From assembly GCA_035642125.1 (NCBI GenBank), contig DASQSZ010000087.1, positions 1 to 21,818 of the forward strand: 21,818 nt of DNA. The letters run 5' to 3'. The translations under genes and the position numbers were made by a program. This DNA is from CALAED01 sp937891035 (lineage in GTDB: Bacteria > Actinomycetota > Actinomycetes > Streptosporangiales > Streptosporangiaceae). A model generated the notes under the pieces. It was not told where the DNA came from and did no database searches. It worked only from the letters and a program-made list of their open reading frames with translations. Shown here piece by piece: positions 14,028 through 20,764 of this stretch; within the stretch, counting starts at the first letter, position 1; every line of letters starts with the position of its first letter.

Positions 14028-14284
14028 GCCGGCCCGTACGGCCGGACCGGCCGGACCGGCCGGCCATCGCGAGCGGTGAGAGGTCGGCTTCCGGGGCGGT
14101 TGACAACGCCGAGGCACAAGTGAGTCACCGCTAAGTAAGCTTTCCATCCATTTCAATCAGCCGGTGTTTTCGTGCCGGGTAGGATCCGACAAGTTCCCAG
14201 TTAGCCGGGCAATTCGGATCGCACCGCTGGCCTGGCGTGAGAACGCCCTTCGCTGGCCACACTTACATACCGCGCGGTTTCTTC

Positions 14285-14328
14285 TTGACATCTCGTAACC
14301 GGCTGGGCCCCTTCTGTCACGATGTCAA
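14285..14328. promoter_or_regulatory. Inverted repeat TTGACATC/GATGTCAA before the SpoIIE-type gene
   Basis: TTGACATC (14285-14292) and GATGTCAA (14321-14328) are perfect 8-bp inverted arms with a 28-nt spacer. The left arm includes a consensus -35 hexamer (TTGACA). The best -10 match downstream (CTTCTG, 14311) is poor. The GTG start is 45 bases further on. This could be a regulated promoter with flanking operator halves. Confidence 0.5.
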
Positions 14329-14372
14329 CGGGACGGCCGCACCAGGCGACTGTGGATCATAGGTGGTGAAAC

Positions 14373-16370
14373 GTGCACCCGACGGCGTCGGTTCGCTCGC
14401 GGTTTCCGGCGAATCTGGCCGCCGCGTCGGCCGCCCGCCGTTTCGTCCGCGACGCGCTGCACGGATGGGGAGCCGGCGAAGCGGTCGACGACGCGGTGTT
14501 GCTCACCAGCGAACTGGTCACCAACGCGGTGGTCCACGCCGGCACCTCCGTCGAGGTCATCTGCCAGCTGGCCGGGTCCGCCATCCAGGTGGACGTGGTT
14601 GACGGCGCGCCGGCGCGCAAGCTGCCCGCCACCGATCAGACGATGGTGGGCGACTGGATGCGCACCAACGGACGCGGCCTGCTGCTGCCGTCCGAGCTGG
14701 CGGGCATCTGGGGCGTCACGTACGGCACCGAGACCAAGACCGTGTGGTTCCGCCTCGAGCTGCGGGCCGCCGATCCCGCCGCCTCGTCCGATCCACCCGC
14801 TCCGCTCCGTCCGTCTGGTCCGGACGGCCCGGCCGGACCGTCCGGTCCGCCCGCGTCGGCCGATCCGGCTGATCCGGCTGATCCGGCCGGTCAGTCGGGC
14901 CAGGTAGAGCTGTTCGACCCCTCGTCCGGTCCGTTCGATCCGTTCCACCGATCCGACCGGCTGGGCGCTCCGGCCGAGTTGCTCGCGCCGGCCCCGTTCC
15001 GCGCGGTCAACGGCGTTCCGGTGCCGCTTGGCCGCGACCGGCCGGCCCACCTCGCCCAACTCGCGCAGCCGGCCGGGCTGAGCCGTACCCAGCGGGGCTG
15101 GCTCGGCTTCCTCGCCGAGGCGAGCGACCTGCTCGCCGGCACCTTCGACGAAGAGATGTTGGTCGCGCTCTCCGCCCAGCTGGTCGTGCCCCGGCTGGCC
15201 AGATGGTGCGCCTTCCGGCTGTCGGAGCCGCCCGGGCCGCCCGGGCCGACGGGACCCCCGGGTGACTCCGGTGAGTGGCGGCTCGCGCATGTCTGGCATG
15301 CCGACGAGCAGCGCATGGGCGGCCTGCGCCGGCTCCTCGAACGGCCCGGTGTGCTCGGCCGCGACGAGGCGGGAAGCAAGGCCTGGCCCACGCCGCAGCA
15401 ACGCGCCGACGCCGACTTCGCCGCCGTGGACGACACCCGGAGCGTCATCGCCCTTCCGCTCGCCGCGCGCGGCCGCCGGCTCGGCCTGCTGATCCTCGGC
15501 CGCGCGGAGGACGCGGGGTACGCCGGCGACATCAGGTGGCTCGTGGAGGACATGGGGCGGCGCATCGCGCTCTGCCTCGACAACGCCAGGATGTACTCCC
15601 GCCAGCTGGCCGTCAGCCGGGCGCTGCAGCGCGGGCTGCTGCCGCCGGACACGCCGATCATCCCGGGGATCGACCACAGCGTGCTGTACGAACCGGCCGG
15701 CGAGGGCCACGACGTCGGCGGCGACTTCTACGACATCTTCCCCGTTAGCGGCGGGCGCTGGCGGTTCGCCCTCGGCGACGTATGCGGGATCGGGCCGGAG
15801 GCGGCGGCGGTGACCGGGCTGGCCCGGCACACGCTGCGCCTGCTGGCCCGCGAAGACTACGGTGTGGCGGCCGTGCTGGACCGCCTCAACGAGGCCCTGT
15901 TCGAAGAAGGCCCGCGCGCCCGGCTGATCACCGTACTGCACGGTGAGCTCGCGCCGCGCCCCGGCGGCGGTGCGGCGCTCACCGTCGCCGCCGCCGGCCA
16001 TCCGCTGCCGTTGCTGCTTTCGTCCGCGACCGGTCGCGTTGTCGCGGCCGCGACGCCCCAGCTGCTGCTCGGCGCGTTGGCGGGCATTCGTTACTACGAG
16101 GAGAAATTCGACCTCGCCGTCGGCGATGTCCTGCTGTGCGTCACCGACGGGGTGACCGAGCGGCGACTGGACGGGCGGTTGCTCGACGATGACGACGGCC
16201 TGGCCCGGCTGCTGTCCGACTGCGGTGGCTTGACAGCGGCGGCGGTCGCCGCCCGGCTCCGCCGCGCCGTCCAGGAGTTCGCGCCCACCCCCTCCACCGA
16301 CGACGTCGCGATGCTGGTCCTCCGGGTCCGCCAGCCCGAACGCCATCCCTCCCTCGTTTCCTCTCGATAG
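14373..16370 (+). CDS. GHKL ATPase-GAF-SpoIIE phosphatase (partner-switching regulator)
   Basis: This 665-residue soluble protein joins an anti-sigma-like kinase and an RsbU-like phosphatase. Residues 5-128 form an RsbW-type HATPase (N-box SELVTNAVVHA, DVVDGAP, NGRGLLLPSELAGIWG). A Pro/Ala/Asp-rich linker (about 130-200, with repeated ADP units) precedes a GAF domain (about 240-410) interrupted by a collagen-like GPPGPPGPTGPPG stretch. The PP2C/SpoIIE domain (about 430-655) keeps the metal-binding aspartates in VGGDFYD (Asp451), GDVCG, TDGV and DDVAMLVL, so it should dephosphorylate an anti-anti-sigma partner. The GTG at 14373 is chosen because AGGTGG lies 6 nt upstream. It is a single gene downstream of a two-component operon. 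No sigma factor or STAS-domain gene is in the window, so its targets lie elsewhere. Confidence 0.93.
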   Translation: MHPTASVRSRFPANLAAASAARRFVRDALHGWGAGEAVDDAVLLTSELVTNAVVHAGTSVEVICQLAGSAIQVDVVDGAPARKLPATDQTMVGDWMRTNGRGLLLPSELAGIWGVTYGTETKTVWFRLELRAADPAASSDPPAPLRPSGPDGPAGPSGPPASADPADPADPAGQSGQVELFDPSSGPFDPFHRSDRLGAPAELLAPAPFRAVNGVPVPLGRDRPAHLAQLAQPAGLSRTQRGWLGFLAEASDLLAGTFDEEMLVALSAQLVVPRLARWCAFRLSEPPGPPGPTGPPGDSGEWRLAHVWHADEQRMGGLRRLLERPGVLGRDEAGSKAWPTPQQRADADFAAVDDTRSVIALPLAARGRRLGLLILGRAEDAGYAGDIRWLVEDMGRRIALCLDNARMYSRQLAVSRALQRGLLPPDTPIIPGIDHSVLYEPAGEGHDVGGDFYDIFPVSGGRWRFALGDVCGIGPEAAAVTGLARHTLRLLAREDYGVAAVLDRLNEALFEEGPRARLITVLHGELAPRPGGGAALTVAAAGHPLPLLLSSATGRVVAAATPQLLLGALAGIRYYEEKFDLAVGDVLLCVTDGVTERRLDGRLLDDDDGLARLLSDCGGLTAAAVAARLRRAVQEFAPTPSTDDVAMLVLRVRQPERHPSLVSSR

Positions 16371-16689
16371 GAGCGCGACGGCTCCCGGCGAGCGCGCAAA
16401 CCGTACAGAACGCACAAAATCGTACGAACCGTATGAACGGCTGTCGGCCGGATTGCTGGACAGAAGGACGAATGGCGGCGAGCAGGGGCGTCGACTCGGA
16501 CGTCGTCGGTCGGCCGGCGTGATCATGCGATCGATTCCCGGCAGCACGGGGGCAGATCCCGTCATGCGAGTCCCGGTACGGCCCGCTCCCAGGTATCGTT
16601 TTGACACCTGAATTCCCGATTGACCCCGTCACGCTCCCGGGACCTTTGATCGCGGCAGCAGACTCGAATTTGGTCTGGGCGAAGGAGAG
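16371..16689. other. Intergenic region before the helicase-like gene
   Basis: There is no gene. It contains a short CGTAC/GAAC repeat cluster near the left end. TATCGT (16594-16599) and TTGACA (16601-16606) are promoter-like hexamers but do not form a properly spaced pair with each other. Confidence 0.55.
16402..16438. repeat. Cluster of CGTAC-GAAC direct repeats
   Basis: CGTACAGAAC (16402-16411), CGTACGAAC (16421-16429) and CGTATGAAC (16430-16438) are three near-identical units, the last two directly adjacent. They lie about 30-70 bases after the SpoIIE-type stop in an AT-richer patch. The function is unknown; they are possibly binding half-sites. Confidence 0.6.
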
Positions 16690-19600
16690 GTGGCCGCGTT
16701 GGAAGAACGCGCCGCGGCCGCGGCCCGGTTGGTCGGGTCGGTCCGTGGGGCGGTGGCCGCCCGGCGTGCTCGCGTGCACGACGTTGACGACCATGAGCAG
16801 GTGCACTGGCTGGCCGAACTACCCAGTGAGGTCCCGGTCAACACCAACGCGGGCCCCGGCGCCGCGCTGTTCAGCATGCCCCCGATCGCGCTCTCCCCGC
16901 CCGCGCCGCTGGGCGAGGAGTTCGACAGCTGGCTCATCCTGCGTCGCTGGTACCGCGTGCTGCGAGCCCTCGCCGAGGTGGCCGAGGCCACGGCGAACGA
17001 CACCGAACTCGTGCTCGCCACCGGGTTGCTGAGCTGGCGGTCCGGTGGCGCCCGGGTGCGCGATCACCTCCTGACGACGCCCGTCAAGGTGGTCGTCGAC
17101 GCCAAGACCGACCGGGTCGACGTACTGCTCGGCACCGAGACCACCCTGCGCGACGCCGACCTCTTGGGCGCCCAGGCGGGCTTCGACAAGGCCAGGACAG
17201 AATGGGTCGGCGACGCCGTACGGTCCGGCCAAGGATTCGGGCTGCGCGCATCGGTCGCCGACGTGCTGCGCAAATGGTGCGGGCTGGCCTTCGACGAGCC
17301 CGCCGTCTTCAGGGAGGATTGGGCGGCGCTCGCTGACGGCGGCTACCAGGGCACCTCCCCGCGGGTACGGCTGGCCCCCGCGCTGGTGCTCCGCAAGCGC
17401 GAGCGACTCGGGGTGCTCGACTACTTCGACGCCATCCTCGCCGACCTGGCCCGGCCGGGTGCCGGTCCGCCGGCCGGGCTGATGCGGCTCATCGACGGCC
17501 GGACGGCGCCGCGGCGGCCCATCGGCGACCCGTTGTTCCCGCTCCCACCCGACTCGGCGGAGCGGCAGATCATGGCCGGCCTCCGGGATGCCCTCGCGGT
17601 CGAGGGCAGGCTGACCACCCGGTCGCTGGCCAACCTCGGCGCCGCGCTGCTCGCCGAGGGCAACCGCGTCCTGTTCGTCACCCCCCGGAACGTACGGGAC
17701 GCGCTGCCCGCCGAGCTCGCCGAGCTGTTCGGCGCGGTCCCGTCGCGCCGTCTCGAAACGGGCCAGCACAAACGGATCGAAGCGGTGCTGGCCGGACAGG
17801 TCGCCGCAGCCCGGCGTGAGGTCGCCGAGCTGCGGGAAAGCGCCGCCGTGGCCGCTGGCATCCGCGACCTGACGCCCGACTACCAGGGCACGGTCGCGGA
17901 GATCACGGCACGGATCGCCGCCAACTCCGAGGCGTACTCATGGCTCCCCCCTGGGCTGCCCTCGGTCCCGCCGATCACCGCCGCCGAGGCGCGCGAGCTG
18001 TACGAACTCCTCGCGAGCCAAACCCCGCAGCGGGCGGCGCGGACCGGCCAGCGGCTGCCGGCCGAGGCCGACCTGCCCACGGCCGAAGAGGTCCACGAGG
18101 TGATCGCGGTGGACCGGGCAGCCAAGGATCGGCAGCGCCGGTCGGAGACGGACCTGTCACGCAGGCTGTGGAAGTGCGAGCTGGCGACCAGGGCGGGGCT
18201 CAGCCGCTGCGCCATCGCCATCCGGCGCGGACTGCGCGAGCTCGGCCCGGCGGCGAGCGAGTGGGATACCCGCGACTGGGCTGTACGGGCGCTCGCCGAT
18301 GGCCTGGCCGGGCGGAACATGCCGGCGTGGGAGCAGATCGCCGCGGGCGCGCCGCTGGTCACCGATGCGGACCGGGCGGTGCGCGCGGTGGGGTTCCAGA
18401 GTGTACGGCTGCCGGCCGAACTGTCTCCTGATCTGCTGGCGGTCGCGCGCCGGCTGCGCAGCTTCCTGGTGGGCGGCGGCCGGCTCAAGCGCGGGCCGAT
18501 GAAGCCGGAGGAACAGCGGCGCGCCGAGCCGCTCCTTTCCGTGGCCCGCGTCGACGGTGAAGTGCCGGACACCGCCGTGCTGCTCGACGTCGTGATCGCC
18601 GAGATGGCGGGGCGGATGGCCTGCAGGCGGCTGGCGGAGTCCTGGGCGGCGGTCGGGGTCGGCTTCTCCGGCACGTCGCTGGGCGCCGTCGTCGACCAGA
18701 TAGCCGCCGCGTACGCGCGGCTGAGCCATGTGCAGGCCGCGCTCGCCGCGGTCAGGGAGACGGCCGGCCTGCTGGCCGACGCCCGGGTTCCGGTGTCCTT
18801 GGCGAGCGGCCCTGAGCTGCTCGCCTACCTCGCGGCGCTGGATTCGCTGCGGTTCGCCGCCGAGGCGGCCCGCGCCGAGGCGGGAGTCACCGAGGTGGTG
18901 GATCGGCTGAAGCGCCTGGCGGACGACGGAGACCCGCCGCCTGAGCTGACCGCGGCCATCGCCGCCGTCACGGCCCGGGACGTCGACACGTACGTGTACT
19001 GCCTCGTGGCGTTTGCGAACGCTCATCGGGAGCGGCGCGAGCAGGAGCGTTGCGACGAGCTGATGTCGCGGCTGCCGGAGACCGTCGGCTCGGTGCTGGC
19101 AGCGGCCGCAACCGCCCACGGAGCTGATGCGGCCGAGTGGCCCGGACGGCTCGACGACTGGGCCGCGGCGTGGGCCTGGTCGGCGGCCGCGGGCTTCCTG
19201 GCCACGATGGAGGCGCGGGATTCGGCGGAGCTGGCGGAGGCGGCGACGAGGGAACGCTCCGCCATCGCCGAGCTGATCGCCGCCCGGGCCCGGCGGCTGC
19301 GCGGCGGCCCACCGGTCCAGGCGGTTCTGCTGGACGAGGTCGCGTCCGCGATCGAGCCGATCAGGGACGCCTTCGACGTGGTGATCGTGGACGAGGCGGA
19401 CGCGACGGACGTGTCCGCCCTCTACCTGCTCTGGCTGGCGCCGCGCGTGATCGCCATCGGGTTCCCCGATCCGGCGGCCGGCGGCGCGCCGATGCGTGGC
19501 AGCCTGTACGACGTGCTGGCCGCACGCTGCGGTCCGCCGCTGCGGCTGGCCAAAGACGAACGTCCGCTCGCACCGGCCGGGCCGACCCGGTCAGCGGTCC

Positions 19601-20091
19601 GCTCGTCCCAGCCGCTCTTCGGCCCGCCGGCCACGCCCGCCGCCTCCGCGCGGCCCGCCCGTTCCGCACCGCCCGCTCCCCCACCGCAGACCCGCGCGAC
19701 GCCGACCGCGCCCTCGATGCCGGTCGCGCCCTCAATGCCGGTCGTCCGCTCGGCGCCGGCTGACCCCGTCCCGCCGCCCGTACGCGCCGTACCGGCACCC
19801 GCGGCGCCTCCCGTGCCCGCCCAACCGGCCGCGCCGGTCGCGCCGGCCGCGCCCGCTGAACCGATCGAGCCGGCTGAATCCACTGGGCAACGCTCGATCG
19901 CCACGTACAAGCGGACGGAGCTGGTGGAAGTCGTCGCGAGGGCGGCGGCGGACGGAGTGCCGCGCGACGACGATGAACTCGTCGAGGCCGCCCGTGCACT
20001 GCTCGACTGCCCGCCCGACGAAGAGCTGCTCGTCGGCGCCCGGCTGCACTATGCCGTCGCCGCGTTCCGGGCTCGGCAGTCCCCCGATTAG
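16690..20091 (+). CDS. Large superfamily 1 helicase-like protein with eroded Walker A (pseudo-helicase)
   Basis: I do not recognise a named family for this 1133-residue protein, but its layout follows the large AAA_11/DUF4011-like SF1 helicases of actinobacteria. An N-terminal module (about 35-270) includes LVLATGLLSWRS, VRDHLLTTPVKVVVD and VRLAPALVLRKRERLGVLDYF. Then comes LFPLPPDSAERQIMAGLRDAL, equivalent to the Q-motif. Where the family has GPPGTGKT followed by a T-I-A-N-L helix, this protein has EGRLTTRSLANLGAALL (305-321): the loop glycines and lysine are gone but the helix and next strand (NRVLFVT) remain. A long helical region (about 340-880) follows. Motif II is intact as VIVDEAD (Asp901-Asp904). 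Motif III is altered (GFPDP), and motifs IV-VI are replaced by an Ala/Pro-rich linker (about 960-1060) and a small C-terminal domain (about 1066-1128). ATP hydrolysis is unlikely. The GTG at 16690 has AAGGAG very close; TTG 16699 is an alternative. The role is unknown. Confidence 0.85.
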   Translation: MAALEERAAAAARLVGSVRGAVAARRARVHDVDDHEQVHWLAELPSEVPVNTNAGPGAALFSMPPIALSPPAPLGEEFDSWLILRRWYRVLRALAEVAEATANDTELVLATGLLSWRSGGARVRDHLLTTPVKVVVDAKTDRVDVLLGTETTLRDADLLGAQAGFDKARTEWVGDAVRSGQGFGLRASVADVLRKWCGLAFDEPAVFREDWAALADGGYQGTSPRVRLAPALVLRKRERLGVLDYFDAILADLARPGAGPPAGLMRLIDGRTAPRRPIGDPLFPLPPDSAERQIMAGLRDALAVEGRLTTRSLANLGAALLAEGNRVLFVTPRNVRDALPAELAELFGAVPSRRLETGQHKRIEAVLAGQVAAARREVAELRESAAVAAGIRDLTPDYQGTVAEITARIAANSEAYSWLPPGLPSVPPITAAEARELYELLASQTPQRAARTGQRLPAEADLPTAEEVHEVIAVDRAAKDRQRRSETDLSRRLWKCELATRAGLSRCAIAIRRGLRELGPAASEWDTRDWAVRALADGLAGRNMPAWEQIAAGAPLVTDADRAVRAVGFQSVRLPAELSPDLLAVARRLRSFLVGGGRLKRGPMKPEEQRRAEPLLSVARVDGEVPDTAVLLDVVIAEMAGRMACRRLAESWAAVGVGFSGTSLGAVVDQIAAAYARLSHVQAALAAVRETAGLLADARVPVSLASGPELLAYLAALDSLRFAAEAARAEAGVTEVVDRLKRLADDGDPPPELTAAIAAVTARDVDTYVYCLVAFANAHRERREQERCDELMSRLPETVGSVLAAAATAHGADAAEWPGRLDDWAAAWAWSAAAGFLATMEARDSAELAEAATRERSAIAELIAARARRLRGGPPVQAVLLDEVASAIEPIRDAFDVVIVDEADATDVSALYLLWLAPRVIAIGFPDPAAGGAPMRGSLYDVLAARCGPPLRLAKDERPLAPAGPTRSAVRSSQPLFGPPATPAASARPARSAPPAPPPQTRATPTAPSMPVAPSMPVVRSAPADPVPPPVRAVPAPAAPPVPAQPAAPVAPAAPAEPIEPAESTGQRSIATYKRTELVEVVARAAADGVPRDDDELVEAARALLDCPPDEELLVGARLHYAVAAFRARQSPD

Positions 20092-20197
20092 GGCGCGCCG
20101 ATTTCGGCGAAGCCTTGCCCCGCTTTTGCCTGCTCTGTCTTGTTTGCCCCTTTCGCCGGGTGACACGGTCGGGAGATAGGCCGAACGGGGGGTTTTC

Positions 20198-20551
20198 ATG
20201 ATCGAAGTTAAGACCGTCGACAAGCCGGACGAGCGCCGCGACTTTAGGCTCGGGCATCTTGAACTGCTCAACATGACGGGGTTGGAGTTCGCCATCGCCA
20301 CCTTCGAACCGGGTTGGCGCTGGTCGGAGTCGATTGGGCCACTCGCCGGCACGCCGAGCTGCCAGGTCCACCACAACGGGTACTGCCTGCAGGGCCGCTT
20401 GCGGGTCCGGATGGACGACGGAGCCGAGGCCGAGGTCGGCGAGGGCGACGTCTTCGTCATCTCACCCGGTCACGACGCCTGGGTCATCGGGGACGAGACC
20501 TTCATCGCCTACGATTTCTCCGGCGGCATGACCGCGTACGGGAAGGGCTGA
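20198..20551 (+). CDS. Small single-domain cupin protein
   Basis: This 117-residue single beta-barrel protein has FEPGWRWSESIGP (about 36-48), a first cupin motif QVHHNGYCLQGRLRV with His58-His59, and a second motif GDVFVISPGHDAWV with His92. The usual glutamate of motif 1 is missing, so metal binding may differ from the classical set. It resembles small cupins often annotated only as domain-containing proteins; an enzymatic or ligand-sensing role cannot be decided. The ATG at 20198 follows AACGGGGGG at a spacing of about 6 nt. It stands 106 bases after the helicase-like gene, with no obvious promoter between them, so co-transcription is possible. Confidence 0.88.
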   Translation: MIEVKTVDKPDERRDFRLGHLELLNMTGLEFAIATFEPGWRWSESIGPLAGTPSCQVHHNGYCLQGRLRVRMDDGAEAEVGEGDVFVISPGHDAWVIGDETFIAYDFSGGMTAYGKG

Positions 20552-20612
20552 GCGCGACCTCCAAGCCCTCGCCTGAGTAGGGCGTCTCTCACCGACAGAT
20601 CGCAGCCGGCTC

Positions 20613-20628
20613 CGAGATCGACATCTCG
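20613..20628 (+). terminator. Small hairpin after the cupin gene, weak terminator candidate
   Basis: CGAGAT (20613-20618) pairs with ATCTCG (20623-20628) around a 4-nt loop, and a run of five T follows about 10 bases later. The stem is short and the T-run is not adjacent, so confidence is low. Confidence 0.35.
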
Positions 20629-20706
20629 CCCGCGCGATTTTTGAATTTCTTCCGCGGCGGGTTCGCGACCACGCTGGACGAACATCCGGGCACTTCGGAC
20701 GCATCG

Positions 20707-20745
20707 CAGGACAGGCCGGAGCGTGGGTCAGCGTCCACTGTCCTG
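20707..20745. promoter_or_regulatory. Inverted repeat CAGGACAG/CTGTCCTG before the Ser/Thr kinase gene
   Basis: CAGGACAG (20707-20714) and CTGTCCTG (20738-20745) are perfect 8-bp inverted arms separated by 23 bases. The right arm ends 6 bases before the candidate -10 (TAAGGT), so a bound protein would cover the -35 region. It is a candidate operator; no known consensus is matched. Confidence 0.5.
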
Positions 20746-20751
20746 GGCCGG

Positions 20752-20764
20752 TAAGGTCGCGTAT
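20752..20764 (+). promoter_or_regulatory. Candidate -10 or ribosome site for the Ser/Thr kinase gene
   Basis: TAAGGT (20752-20757) lies 7 nt before the ATG at 20765. It fits a TANNNT -10 with a leaderless start, but its AAGG is also well placed as a Shine-Dalgarno. The sequence alone cannot separate the two readings. Confidence 0.4.

Larger units (their letters stand above)
13954..14372. other. Intergenic region with GC-rich symmetric tract and promoter-like zone
   Basis: There is no gene. The first 110 bases are dense in CCGG/GGCC symmetry (for example CCGGCC 13968-13973 with GGCCGG 13981-13986) and contain the phased 11-bp repeats, and may end transcription of the regulator. From about 14100 the composition drops sharply in GC, which fits promoters for the SpoIIE-type gene. 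A GGGTAG at 14177-14182 resembles a stress-sigma -10, but no matching -35 was found. Confidence 0.6.

Noticed and set aside
13954..14064. CRISPR-like or origin-like repeat array
   Set aside because: The repeats are short (11 bp, three copies) with no spacers, and the rest is simple CCGG/GGCC symmetry.
14161..14182. Stress-sigma (SigB/SigH-type) promoter ending in GGGTAG
   Set aside because: No GNNT-type -35 element was found at the required 14-16 base spacing, so it is only a partial match.
14325..16607. A 760-residue minus-strand open frame opposite the SpoIIE-type gene
   Set aside because: It is the antisense shadow of a well-supported gene; the translation is Arg/Gly/Ala-rich with no domain.
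16594..16629. TTGACA at 16601 as -35 of the helicase-like gene
   Set aside because: No -10-like hexamer occurs 16-19 bases downstream; the following sequence is C-rich.
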